Source: Candidatus Fonsibacter sp.
GTDB taxonomy: Bacteria > Pseudomonadota > Alphaproteobacteria > Pelagibacterales > Pelagibacteraceae
Direction: 5' to 3'
DNA length: 53,262 nt
Assembly: GCA_018882565.1 (NCBI GenBank)
Contig: VERQ01000001.1
Span: 1 to 53,262, forward strand
A model generated the notes under the pieces. That model saw nothing but the letters and a program-made list of their open reading frames with translations. It did no database searches and had not been told where the DNA came from. The number at the start of each line of letters is the position of its first letter. The first letter of the stretch is position 1. Both the position numbers and the translations under genes were made by a program. Of this stretch, positions 43,758 through 51,883 are shown in pieces.

Positions 43758-44309
43758 CTAATTAACTTTGAAGGTGCTAATCACTTTATAAGATCTATCG
43801 ACTATAACCATCTCACCTGAACTTGCAAATGTACCAGCTAGCCCTTGGATTGTTGTATGATGAGCAACAAATATATAATTTTTATTCTTATCTAATTTTT
43901 CAATAAATTCTTTGGTTTTCTTTATATATGCAGGTGTTTTACTCGAGTCTGCAAAGGTAGAATTTAATCCTGAAAAAGTTTCAAAATCTTTAAATGCGTT
44001 TCTTGCTGTATCTTTGCATCTGCAATATTCGGATGAGTAAACTTTTTCAACAGAGATATTATTTTTTCTAAAAAACTCACCTAATCTTTTTGCTTGCTCA
44101 ATACCTTCTGCTGATAAATTTCTTTGGGTTTTGCAATCATTTAAGTTAAAATGAGCAGGATCTCCTGTCCCTGGTGCTTCTGAATGACGAATAAGAATTA
44201 ACTTTCCACCCTCTTTTAAATCTTTAATAATTTTTTGCTCATTCGCAAAAGCGGGTAAGAAACTTGTTATACTTAAAAGACATACAAAAATTAAAGATCT
44301 TATTTGCAT
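43758..44309 (-). CDS. Exported histidine phosphatase family protein
   Basis: 183 residues with a signal peptide (about 1-22). The phosphohistidine motif is LILIRHSEAPG, with RHS instead of the usual RHG; the second half has VYSSEYCRCKDTARNAF and the final catalytic His in FVAHHTT. SixA/PhoE-like fold, periplasmic by prediction. Substrate unknown. Two Cys in CRCK could form a disulfide with DCKTQ. Confidence 0.88.
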   Translation of the reverse strand: MQIRSLIFVCLLSITSFLPAFANEQKIIKDLKEGGKLILIRHSEAPGTGDPAHFNLNDCKTQRNLSAEGIEQAKRLGEFFRKNNISVEKVYSSEYCRCKDTARNAFKDFETFSGLNSTFADSSKTPAYIKKTKEFIEKLDKNKNYIFVAHHTTIQGLAGTFASSGEMVIVDRSYKVISTFKVN

Positions 44310-44367
44310 TATATTAGCCTAGTAGTTGACCTCGAATAGTCATAATTAGCATTTAATTTATAAAATA

Positions 44368-44502
44368 ATGACTAAATATTTAATCACTCTAGTAGTTTTT
44401 TTAATTGCGGCAATAGTATTTCTTTATTCGCGTACTAAGAAAAAAAATCAACCTAGAATATTAAAAAAAGATCCTAAAACAGGAACTTTTACAGATATTT
44501 AA
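44368..44502 (+). CDS. 44-residue single-TM small protein
   Basis: ATG at 44368, TAA at 44500-44502. One hydrophobic helix (about residues 4-20) is followed by a basic stretch RTKKKNQPRILKK and a polar end DPKTGTFTDI. The composition (TM helix, positive-inside tail) and its place 23 bases before the DUF2721 gene on the same strand support a real gene. No family recognised. Confidence 0.55.
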   Translation: MTKYLITLVVFLIAAIVFLYSRTKKKNQPRILKKDPKTGTFTDI

Positions 44503-44525
44503 TAACTAATATTTTAAAGTATTAA

Positions 44526-44954
44526 ATGGAAAATTTTATTCTTTACCCTGCATTATTATTCCCCGCTATTCCGTTAATGATGACTAATTTTACTCATCGT
44601 TATAATAGCTGCGCTGCATTAGTTAGAAAAATTCATGCTGAAATTATTGAAAAAAAGATAGATACAAAAGATGTTATGGGCAGAAGATACATTGCTCAAA
44701 TAAAAACATTAACTTATAGAATAAAACTCATTAAACTTATCCAAACCCTTTCGGGAATTGCCTTATTTTCAAACTTATTAACTATTTTTTTTGGTTACAT
44801 TCATAAGCCTGATATTTCATTAAACTGTTTTGGAATAGCGGTTGTATTGTTTGGAATTGCTATTATTCTTTTTGTAATTGAAGTCCAGCTGTCAGCTCGT
44901 GCTTTAGAATATCATTTAACTGATCTTAAAGATAAAGAGGATAATATTTTTTAA
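44526..44954 (+). CDS. DUF2721 membrane protein
   Basis: 142 residues. PALLFPAIPLMMTNFTHRYNSCAALVRKIH matches the DUF2721 start (FPAI-L, R/NR, LVR), followed by two TM helices (about 77-95 and 101-122). Function unknown. Same strand as the 44-residue gene before it, likely co-transcribed. Confidence 0.8.
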   Translation: MENFILYPALLFPAIPLMMTNFTHRYNSCAALVRKIHAEIIEKKIDTKDVMGRRYIAQIKTLTYRIKLIKLIQTLSGIALFSNLLTIFFGYIHKPDISLNCFGIAVVLFGIAIILFVIEVQLSARALEYHLTDLKDKEDNIF

Positions 44955-45140
44955 GACTCTTTTTTTAAATGACTATTTTGTTTGAAAAAAATTAATGCGA
45001 CAAATTGAGTTTGGAGTTATTTTTCCCTTTGAAAATTAATAGCTATTCCTACTAAAATACTCAGAATTAAAGGTTGTATTTGTTTTATTAGTGTTTGACA
45101 TTAAATATGAAAATAATTAATCATACACCACTCAAAAAAA

Positions 45141-45788
45141 ATGACTGAATCACTAACACCTTATTTAAGTTCTTTTTTTATTCTTTTTAGAGAAGGATTC
45201 GAAGCTTTATTAATTTCTATTTTGGTATTCACGTATTTAGATAAAATGAATGCCAGACATCATCGACCTGCTGTTATGTGGGGATTGATTGCTGGTATAG
45301 TTGTATCTTTATTAACTGCTTTAGGTGTAAAAAAAATTGCAGCAATAACACATGCACACCAAGAATTATTTGAAGGTTCGGTAATGCTGATAGCATCAGT
45401 CATGTTAGCTTACGTTGCTTATTTTAGTCACAACGCAAAACAACATGTTGAAGGAAAAGTAGACAAAGCTATTTCTACTGGAAATCCTTTCTTTTTGTCT
45501 CTTACAGTTTTCTTTGCCATTATACGTGAGGGCTTTGAAGTGGTTTTATTTTACGCCGCTTTACTTACTTCTACAATTTACAGCACAGTGCCTGTAATTG
45601 CTGGTGCAATCAGTGGTACATTGGCTCTAGTATTTGTTTATTTTGGTCTAAATAAAATTACAAAAATAATTCCTTTGGGAACTTTCTTTAGAATTTCAAG
45701 CATTCTACTATTGTTGCTTTCGGTTTACTTTGGCTATGAAGGAGTAAAAGAATTACATGCGGGCTTACGTGAACTAAAAGTAATCTAA
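45141..45788 (+). CDS. FTR1-family iron permease
   Basis: 215 residues, about seven TM helices. Two REGFE iron-binding motifs, LFREGFEALLIS near residue 14 and IIREGFEVVLFY near 130, match the REGLE motif of Ftr1/EfeU. Imports ferric or ferrous iron; no ferroxidase is adjacent. A TTGACA at 45095-45100 may be its -35. The next gene, mbfA, follows after 31 bases. No Irr/ICE-like repeat could be identified in the 186-base upstream gap, which is otherwise empty. Confidence 0.92.
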   Translation: MTESLTPYLSSFFILFREGFEALLISILVFTYLDKMNARHHRPAVMWGLIAGIVVSLLTALGVKKIAAITHAHQELFEGSVMLIASVMLAYVAYFSHNAKQHVEGKVDKAISTGNPFFLSLTVFFAIIREGFEVVLFYAALLTSTIYSTVPVIAGAISGTLALVFVYFGLNKITKIIPLGTFFRISSILLLLLSVYFGYEGVKELHAGLRELKVI

Positions 45789-45819
45789 TTTATAAATTTA
45801 AAATTAGTAATTAATATTA

Positions 45820-46797
45820 ATGATACCTGGTTTTAGTTATAGAAGAAGATTTTCAGATCTTTCCGAAAAAGAAATATTGGCATTAGCAATTTCTTCTGAA
45901 GAAGATGATGCTTCAATTTACAGAAGCTATGCTGAAAATTTAAAGAAAGATTATCCAGATTCAGCGAAGATCTTTATAGATATGGCGAGAGTTGAAGATG
46001 GTCATAGAAAAATTCTAATTGATAAATTCCAGTCAAGATTTGGCGAGAACATTCCTCTTATCAGAAGAGAGCATGTTTCAGGTTTTTACTCGCGAAAACC
46101 AGTGTGGTTAATAAAAAATCTGAGTGTTGATAGGATTAGATTGGAATCTGAAATGATGGAAAGAGATGCTTATAATTTTTATATGAAGGCAGCTCAAGCA
46201 ACTACTGACGCTGGAACTAGAAAATTACTTGGTGATCTTGCTGCAGCTGAAGCAGGCCATACTTCTGTTGCGGATAAATTAATAGAGTCACATGCAAGTG
46301 GTGATGCAAAAGAAATTGAAGCGAGAACTTCTAAAAGACAATTTATTTTAACATGGGTTCAGCCAGGTTTAGCTGGGTTAATGGATGGCTCTGTTTCAAC
46401 TTTAGCTCCAATTTTTGCGACAGCATTTGCAACACAAAATACTTGGACAACTTTTATAGTTGGCCTTGCAGCGTCTATTGGTGCTGGAATATCTATGGGG
46501 TTAACTGAGGCAGTATCAGATGACGGTGCAATTTCTGGAAGGGGTTCTCCTCTAAAACGTGGTATTGCATCTGGAGTTATGACTGCAGTCGGTGGATTAG
46601 GACATGCGCTACCATATTTAATACCACATTTTTGGACAGCAACTATTCTTGCAATGATTGTCGTATTCTTTGAACTGTGGGCGATTGTTTGGATTCAAAA
46701 TAAATATATGGAAGCTCCATTCTTTAGAGCAGCACTTCAAGTTGTTGTTGGAGGAGCGTTAGTTCTTGCTGCTGGAATTCTTATTGGGACAGGTTAA
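45820..46797 (+). CDS. mbfA: MbfA: ferritin-like domain fused to VIT1/CCC1 iron exporter
   Basis: 325 residues. Residues 1-160 are a ferritin-like four-helix bundle with paired acidic/His motifs (SSEEDDASIYRSYA, ARVEDGHRK, ESEMMERDAYNFY, AAAEAGHTS). Residues 170-325 are the VIT1/CCC1-type membrane domain (GLAGLMDGSVSTLAPIFATAF). MbfA of rhizobia exports iron and is controlled by Irr. Same transcript as the FTR1 gene: import and export/detoxification side by side. Confidence 0.93.
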   Translation: MIPGFSYRRRFSDLSEKEILALAISSEEDDASIYRSYAENLKKDYPDSAKIFIDMARVEDGHRKILIDKFQSRFGENIPLIRREHVSGFYSRKPVWLIKNLSVDRIRLESEMMERDAYNFYMKAAQATTDAGTRKLLGDLAAAEAGHTSVADKLIESHASGDAKEIEARTSKRQFILTWVQPGLAGLMDGSVSTLAPIFATAFATQNTWTTFIVGLAASIGAGISMGLTEAVSDDGAISGRGSPLKRGIASGVMTAVGGLGHALPYLIPHFWTATILAMIVVFFELWAIVWIQNKYMEAPFFRAALQVVVGGALVLAAGILIGTG

Positions 46798-48060
46798 TTA
46801 AGATCTATAATCTGCGTTAATTGAAATATACTCAGCATTAAAATCACAAGTATAAGCAGTAAATTTTCCCTTACCTAAATTTAAATTTACATCAAAAATA
46901 ATATCATCACCAAGCATATAATTTTTAACTTTTTGCTCATCATAGCTTGGTACCTGCATTCCATATTTTGTAATTAAAGAATCTCCAATTTTAATTTCAA
47001 TTTTTTCTTTTTTTACTCTTTCATTAGTTTTACCAATTGCCATCAAAATTCTACCCCAATTTGGATCACTTCCTGCAAGTGCAGTTTTAACAAGCGGTGA
47101 ATTTGCAATAGACATTGCAACTTCTTTTGCAAATTTATCATTAGAGGCGCCTGTTACATTTATAGTAAGAAATTTTTTAGCCCCTTCTCCGTCTAAAACA
47201 ACTTGTTTTGAAAGATCCAGCATTACTTCATAAAGTGCCTTTTCGAAATCTTTTGCGACTTTAGAATTTATATCGTTAATAATTCTATTCTTAGCTTTTC
47301 TAGTTGAAAAAACTAAAACCATATCATTTGTTGAAGTGTCTCCATCAACTGTAATTGCATTAAATGTATTTTCGGTATTTCTTTTTAACATTTTGTTTAA
47401 AACATCTTGGGAAATATTCGCGTCAGTAAATATAAAGCCAAACATTGTTGCCATATTTGGCGCTATCATTCCTGAACCTTTTGCAATACCAGCTATATTT
47501 ATAAAATCTTTATTGGTTTGCACCACAGCGCAGCTCATTTTTCCAAATGTATCTGTGGTCATAATAGACAAAGCCTGCTTAATCCAAGTTAACTTTATAG
47601 GTCTTTTTAATTTTTCAATTAGATTTGGAAGAGCGTTCTTAACTTTTGCAAGCGGAAATGGTTGCCCAATAACCCCTGTGGATGCAAATAAAATTTGTTT
47701 GTTTGAAATTTTTTTCTTATCTGAAAAAAATTTTGATAATTCAATAATACTATTTAGTCCTTGCTTACCAGTATATGCGTTAGCATTTCTAGTATTAACT
47801 AATAAAGCTCTGATATCTTTTTTATTCGCTTTAACATTCCAATCAATACAAACAGATCTTGTTGAAGACTTAGTGTAAACTCCTGAAAATATTGCGCCCT
47901 CTGGAAAATAAAATAAACTCACATCGTCTCTATTTGTATTATATAAACCTGCGCTTACCGTTGAAATTTCCAGTCCATCAATACTTGGCATCTCGGGAAA
48001 ATCTTTAGTAACTCTATTCAGTTGTTTTTTCTTAAAAAAGTTTTGAAATAGCGTAGTCAT
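46798..48060 (-). CDS. argJ: Bifunctional glutamate N-acetyltransferase/ornithine acetyltransferase
   Basis: 420 residues. Transfers acetyl from N-acetylornithine to glutamate in the cyclic arginine pathway. The self-cleavage segment SGMIAPNMATMFGFIFTDA carries the nucleophile Thr; GDTSTNDMV and GSDPNWGRI, with the terminal ISINADYRS, are standard. ATG with no clear SD; divergent from secA by 82 bases and abutting the mbfA stop. Confidence 0.96.
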   Translation of the reverse strand: MTTLFQNFFKKKQLNRVTKDFPEMPSIDGLEISTVSAGLYNTNRDDVSLFYFPEGAIFSGVYTKSSTRSVCIDWNVKANKKDIRALLVNTRNANAYTGKQGLNSIIELSKFFSDKKKISNKQILFASTGVIGQPFPLAKVKNALPNLIEKLKRPIKLTWIKQALSIMTTDTFGKMSCAVVQTNKDFINIAGIAKGSGMIAPNMATMFGFIFTDANISQDVLNKMLKRNTENTFNAITVDGDTSTNDMVLVFSTRKAKNRIINDINSKVAKDFEKALYEVMLDLSKQVVLDGEGAKKFLTINVTGASNDKFAKEVAMSIANSPLVKTALAGSDPNWGRILMAIGKTNERVKKEKIEIKIGDSLITKYGMQVPSYDEQKVKNYMLGDDIIFDVNLNLGKGKFTAYTCDFNAEYISINADYRS

Positions 48061-48142
48061 GTGTATTTTATTTAGTATTTTTTCAGTTATAAGGTAGTTG
48101 CTAAATTTATACTATTTAATTTATCTGTAATAATATCTCAAA

Positions 48143-50728
48143 ATGATACCCGGTTTAAACATTTTAAAAAAAATATTCAAAACATCTAACGAGCGAAAGC
48201 TTGTTGAAATACAGCCGTTAGTTCAAAAAATTAATTCCTTAGAACCGGAAATCCAAAAACTTTCAGACCAAGAATTAAAGAACAAAACGCAAGAATTTAA
48301 AAAAAGAATTAAAAATGGAGAAAATTTAAATAAAATTTTGCCAGAAGCATTTGCTTGTGTTCGTGAAGCAAGCGTTAGAACTACAGGACAAAGACATTTT
48401 GATGTGCAATTACTAGGTGGAATTATTCTTCATCAAGGTAATATTTCAGAAATGAAAACTGGGGAAGGAAAAACATTAGTTGCAACTTTGCCTGCTTATT
48501 TAAATAGCTTAACAGAAAAAGGTGTTCATGTTGTAACGGTGAATGACTATCTTGCAAAACGTGACTCTGAGTGGATGTCAAAAATTTATAATTTTTTAGG
48601 AGTCAGTGTTGGCTGTATCGTAAATGGCATCGACGACGTTAATAGAAAAGCTCAGTACGAATGCGACATCACTTATGGAACAAACAATGAGTTTGGATTT
48701 GATTATTTAAGAGACAACATGAAATATTCCATTGCTGAGATGGTTCAACGAAAACATTATTTCTGTATTGTTGATGAAGTAGATAGTATTTTAATTGATG
48801 AGGCCAGAACTCCTTTAATTATTTCTGGACCAACAGAAGATAACTCTTCTCAATATTTTTTATGCAACAAGTTAGTTAATCAATTAAGCAAAGAGCATTA
48901 CGATACTGATGAAAAAGATCGCAGTGCCTTACTAACGGAAAAAGGCATAGATTTTGTTGAAGATAAATTAAGAAAAATTAATTTATTAAAAGGTACTAAT
49001 TTCTACGATCCGCAAAATTTATCTATCGTTCATCACATTAATCAGTCTTTAAAAGCAAATATGCTTTTTACTAAAGATAAAGATTACATAGTAAAAGATA
49101 ATCAAATTTATATTATTGATGAATTTACGGGTCGTATCATGGACGGCAGAAGATATTCTGATGGTCTGCATCAAGCAATCGAAGCAAAGGAAGGAGTTCA
49201 AATTCAAAATGAGAATCAAACTTTAGCTTCAATAACATTCCAAAATTATTTCAGATTATACGAAAAACTTTCTGGCATGACCGGAACTGCGATGACGGAG
49301 GCTGAAGAGTTTTACGAAATTTATAAATTAGATGTAGTTGAATTACCGACCAATAGACCCATGATTAGAAAAGATTTTAATGATAAAATTTTTAGAACTG
49401 AAAAAGAAAAATTTAATGCGATTATAAAACAAATTCTTGATGCTAATGAAAAAAAACAGCCTGTTTTGATTGGAACTACTAGCATTGAGAAATCTGAAAG
49501 AATTTCAAAAATTTTAAAACAAGAGTCTATAAAACATAATGTTTTAAACGCAAAATTTCATGAACAAGAAGCAAGTATCATTGCCCAAGCAGGAAGAATT
49601 GGTGCAGTTACAATTGCAACAAACATGGCGGGTAGAGGAACTGACATTCAACTTGGTGGTAATTTAGATTTAAAAATTAAAGAAGGTGGAACGAATGATA
49701 AAGTTTTAGTTGAAAAAACTAAAAAAGAACATGAAGAAGAAAAAGCAAAAGTATTAGCTAGCGGCGGGTTATTTGTTATTGGAACAGAGCGTCACGAAAG
49801 CAGAAGAATAGACAATCAATTAAGAGGTCGAACTGGGAGACAAGGCGATATGGGTGCTTCTATTTTTTATTTAAGTTTACAAGACGATCTAATGAGAATT
49901 TTTGGATCCGAAAAAATTGATTTTATGTTGCAAAAACTAGGTCTTAAAGAAGGAGAATCTATAGATCACCCATGGATTAATAAAGCCTTGGAAAAAGCGC
50001 AGCAAAGAGTTGAGGGAAGAAATTTTGATATTAGAAAAACTTTATTACAGTTTGACGATGTCATGAATGATCAACGAAAAGTAATTTTTGAACAAAGATT
50101 AGGAGTAATAAAAAATCAAAATATCTACAATGTAGTGAATGATATCTTTGATGAGATTATAGAAGATCTAATTGCTGAAATACGTAATTACAGGGATACT
50201 GCTGATGTTAACTCCAAAAAATTAATTAAAACAAAAACAGAGCGGTTAAGCGGAACTAAAATTGATGATAATGATTTTAATGCTTGGCTTTTAAAAAGCA
50301 GTTCGGAACAAAAAGAATTTTTAAAAAATCATTTTGATCAAAGACGAAACGCAAGAATTGCTACTGCAGGGGATGATATTAATAAAGATGTTGAAAAGAG
50401 AATTTTCCTACAAAATCTTGATTACGAATGGAGAGGCCACTTGCAATATCTTGAACAATTAAGACAAGTGATTGGTCTTAGAGGTTATGGTCAAAAAAAC
50501 CCATTAGATGAATATAAGAGAGAGAGTTTTAATTTATTTAAAGATCTACTTTCAAAGATTAAAGAAAATTTAATTATGTTCTTAATTAATATTCAAGTAA
50601 CAAAGGAAGATAGAGCGCCACAATCACAACAACCTGTTATTCAAGAAAAAATATCAAGAAATGCTTCTTGTAATTGTGGGTCTGGTAAAAAATATAAAAA
50701 TTGCTGCGGTGCTTTAAGTAAAGATTAA
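48143..50728 (+). CDS. secA: Preprotein translocase ATPase SecA
   Basis: 861 residues. Walker A MKTGEGKTLVATL, DEVDSILIDEARTPLI, GTTSIEKSE, ATNMAGRGTDIQLGG and GRQGD are all present. The C-terminal zinc motif CNCGSGKKYKNCCG (SecB and lipid contact) closes the protein. Drives Sec export of the signal-peptide proteins seen here. Its last 15 bases overlap the convergent accA. Confidence 0.98.
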   Translation: MIPGLNILKKIFKTSNERKLVEIQPLVQKINSLEPEIQKLSDQELKNKTQEFKKRIKNGENLNKILPEAFACVREASVRTTGQRHFDVQLLGGIILHQGNISEMKTGEGKTLVATLPAYLNSLTEKGVHVVTVNDYLAKRDSEWMSKIYNFLGVSVGCIVNGIDDVNRKAQYECDITYGTNNEFGFDYLRDNMKYSIAEMVQRKHYFCIVDEVDSILIDEARTPLIISGPTEDNSSQYFLCNKLVNQLSKEHYDTDEKDRSALLTEKGIDFVEDKLRKINLLKGTNFYDPQNLSIVHHINQSLKANMLFTKDKDYIVKDNQIYIIDEFTGRIMDGRRYSDGLHQAIEAKEGVQIQNENQTLASITFQNYFRLYEKLSGMTGTAMTEAEEFYEIYKLDVVELPTNRPMIRKDFNDKIFRTEKEKFNAIIKQILDANEKKQPVLIGTTSIEKSERISKILKQESIKHNVLNAKFHEQEASIIAQAGRIGAVTIATNMAGRGTDIQLGGNLDLKIKEGGTNDKVLVEKTKKEHEEEKAKVLASGGLFVIGTERHESRRIDNQLRGRTGRQGDMGASIFYLSLQDDLMRIFGSEKIDFMLQKLGLKEGESIDHPWINKALEKAQQRVEGRNFDIRKTLLQFDDVMNDQRKVIFEQRLGVIKNQNIYNVVNDIFDEIIEDLIAEIRNYRDTADVNSKKLIKTKTERLSGTKIDDNDFNAWLLKSSSEQKEFLKNHFDQRRNARIATAGDDINKDVEKRIFLQNLDYEWRGHLQYLEQLRQVIGLRGYGQKNPLDEYKRESFNLFKDLLSKIKENLIMFLINIQVTKEDRAPQSQQPVIQEKISRNASCNCGSGKKYKNCCGALSKD

Positions 50729-51820
50729 AGCTAAAATAAATAAAATCACGATAACAACGACTGTTGCAACTAATCTTCGATTATTCTGAAGTAATAATTT
50801 CCAATTAAACGGATTAAAAGTAACGGTATTGATATGTGTGTCTTTATAGAATTCTTCTTTAGTAATCATTACATCTCTTCCTATGCTTAAAAATCTATTT
50901 TTTCGTTGATAAATAAGCTCTTCAGGAGAAATTTGCATTAGTTCATTTAAATTTTTTTTAATACTCGAGGTAACGTTTGTAACCATTTCATCGTGATTGC
51001 GGTGTGCTCCTCCTTTTGGCTCTTTAATAATTTCATCAATAATTTTATTTTCAAATAAATCTTGTGAAGAAATTTTCATAGCTTCGGCTGCTTCTTTTGC
51101 TTTTTTAGGATCACGCCAAAGAATAGAAGCGCAGCCCTCAGGAGATATTACTGAATAGACAGAATATTCTAACATTAAAACTTTATTAGCAGTTGCAAGC
51201 GCTATGGCTCCTCCTGACCCCCCTTCTCCTATCACAACTGAAATCATTGGAACTTTTACATTAAGACAACACTCAATACATTTTGCAATAGCCTCTGCCT
51301 GACCTCGCTCTTCTGCTCCTTTTCCAGGATAAGCGCCTGGGGTATCTATAAATGTTATAATTGGAATATTTAATCTATCTGCAAGATTCATTAAACGCAT
51401 ACTCTTACGATAACCCTCTGGTCTCATCATTCCAAAATTTCTTTGGATTCTAGATTGAGTATCATTCCCTTTTTCTTGACCAATAACTAAAACGGAAATC
51501 CCATCAAGAGTTGCAAATCCTGCTAACACAGATTGGTCTTCTCCATACAATCGGTCTCCAGATAGATTTGTAAAATCTGGAAAAATCTTTTGAATATAAT
51601 GAATAGAACGTGGTCTAAATTCGTGTCTTGCAACTTTTGTTTTTTGCCAGCGATTAAGATTTGCATAGGCTCTCTCTAGTGCTTCATTTAATCTTCTTTC
51701 AGCATCAACAACTGTAGGATTTTCAATGGCAGTAATTCCCTTTGCAAGGTAAGGAGCTTTTAGTTCCTGAACTCTTTGATCTAATGCTTTAATATCGTCT
51801 TCAAAATCTAAGTAATTCAT
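50714..51820 (-). CDS. accA: Acetyl-CoA carboxylase carboxyltransferase alpha subunit with C-terminal TM anchor
   Basis: 368 residues; usual AccA is about 320. The core is normal: FPDFTNLSGDRLYGED, GMMRPEGYRKSMRLM, TPGAYPGKGAEERGQ, SVVIGEGGSGGAIAL, SPEGCASILWRD. After FLSIGRD (about 311-317), where AccA normally ends, a 50-residue extension adds a charged linker and a 21-residue hydrophobic helix (about 348-368) reaching the last residue, like a tail anchor. It would put carboxyltransferase at the membrane (inference). No frameshift is evident; the tail overlaps secA by 15 bases. Confidence 0.95.
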   Translation of the reverse strand: MNYLDFEDDIKALDQRVQELKAPYLAKGITAIENPTVVDAERRLNEALERAYANLNRWQKTKVARHEFRPRSIHYIQKIFPDFTNLSGDRLYGEDQSVLAGFATLDGISVLVIGQEKGNDTQSRIQRNFGMMRPEGYRKSMRLMNLADRLNIPIITFIDTPGAYPGKGAEERGQAEAIAKCIECCLNVKVPMISVVIGEGGSGGAIALATANKVLMLEYSVYSVISPEGCASILWRDPKKAKEAAEAMKISSQDLFENKIIDEIIKEPKGGAHRNHDEMVTNVTSSIKKNLNELMQISPEELIYQRKNRFLSIGRDVMITKEEFYKDTHINTVTFNPFNWKLLLQNNRRLVATVVVIVILFILALIFT

Positions 51821-51844
51821 TAAATAATTTTATTTTTATACATA

Positions 51845-51872
51845 TTGAGTTCGGATAAAGTTTATATATAAA
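51845..51872 (+). promoter_or_regulatory. Candidate aceB promoter
   Basis: TTGAGT (51845-51850), 16-base spacer, TATAAA (51867-51872), 11 bases before the aceB ATG, giving a leader of only about five bases. The 63-base gap to accA leaves no room for a glycine riboswitch like the one reported for SAR11 malate synthase. Confidence 0.4.
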
Positions 51873-51883
51873 TTGTGGCCTAT

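Noticed and set aside
44955-45140. Irr/ICE-type iron-control element before the FTR1 gene
   Set aside because: No convincing TTTAGAA-type inverted repeat; only a lone TTGACA is visible.
47336-47878. 180-residue plus-strand ORF opposite argJ
   Set aside because: It is wholly antisense to a certain argJ and resembles no family; a shadow frame.
51821-51883. Glycine riboswitch before malate synthase
   Set aside because: The gap is only 63 bases and shows none of the conserved glycine-aptamer segments.
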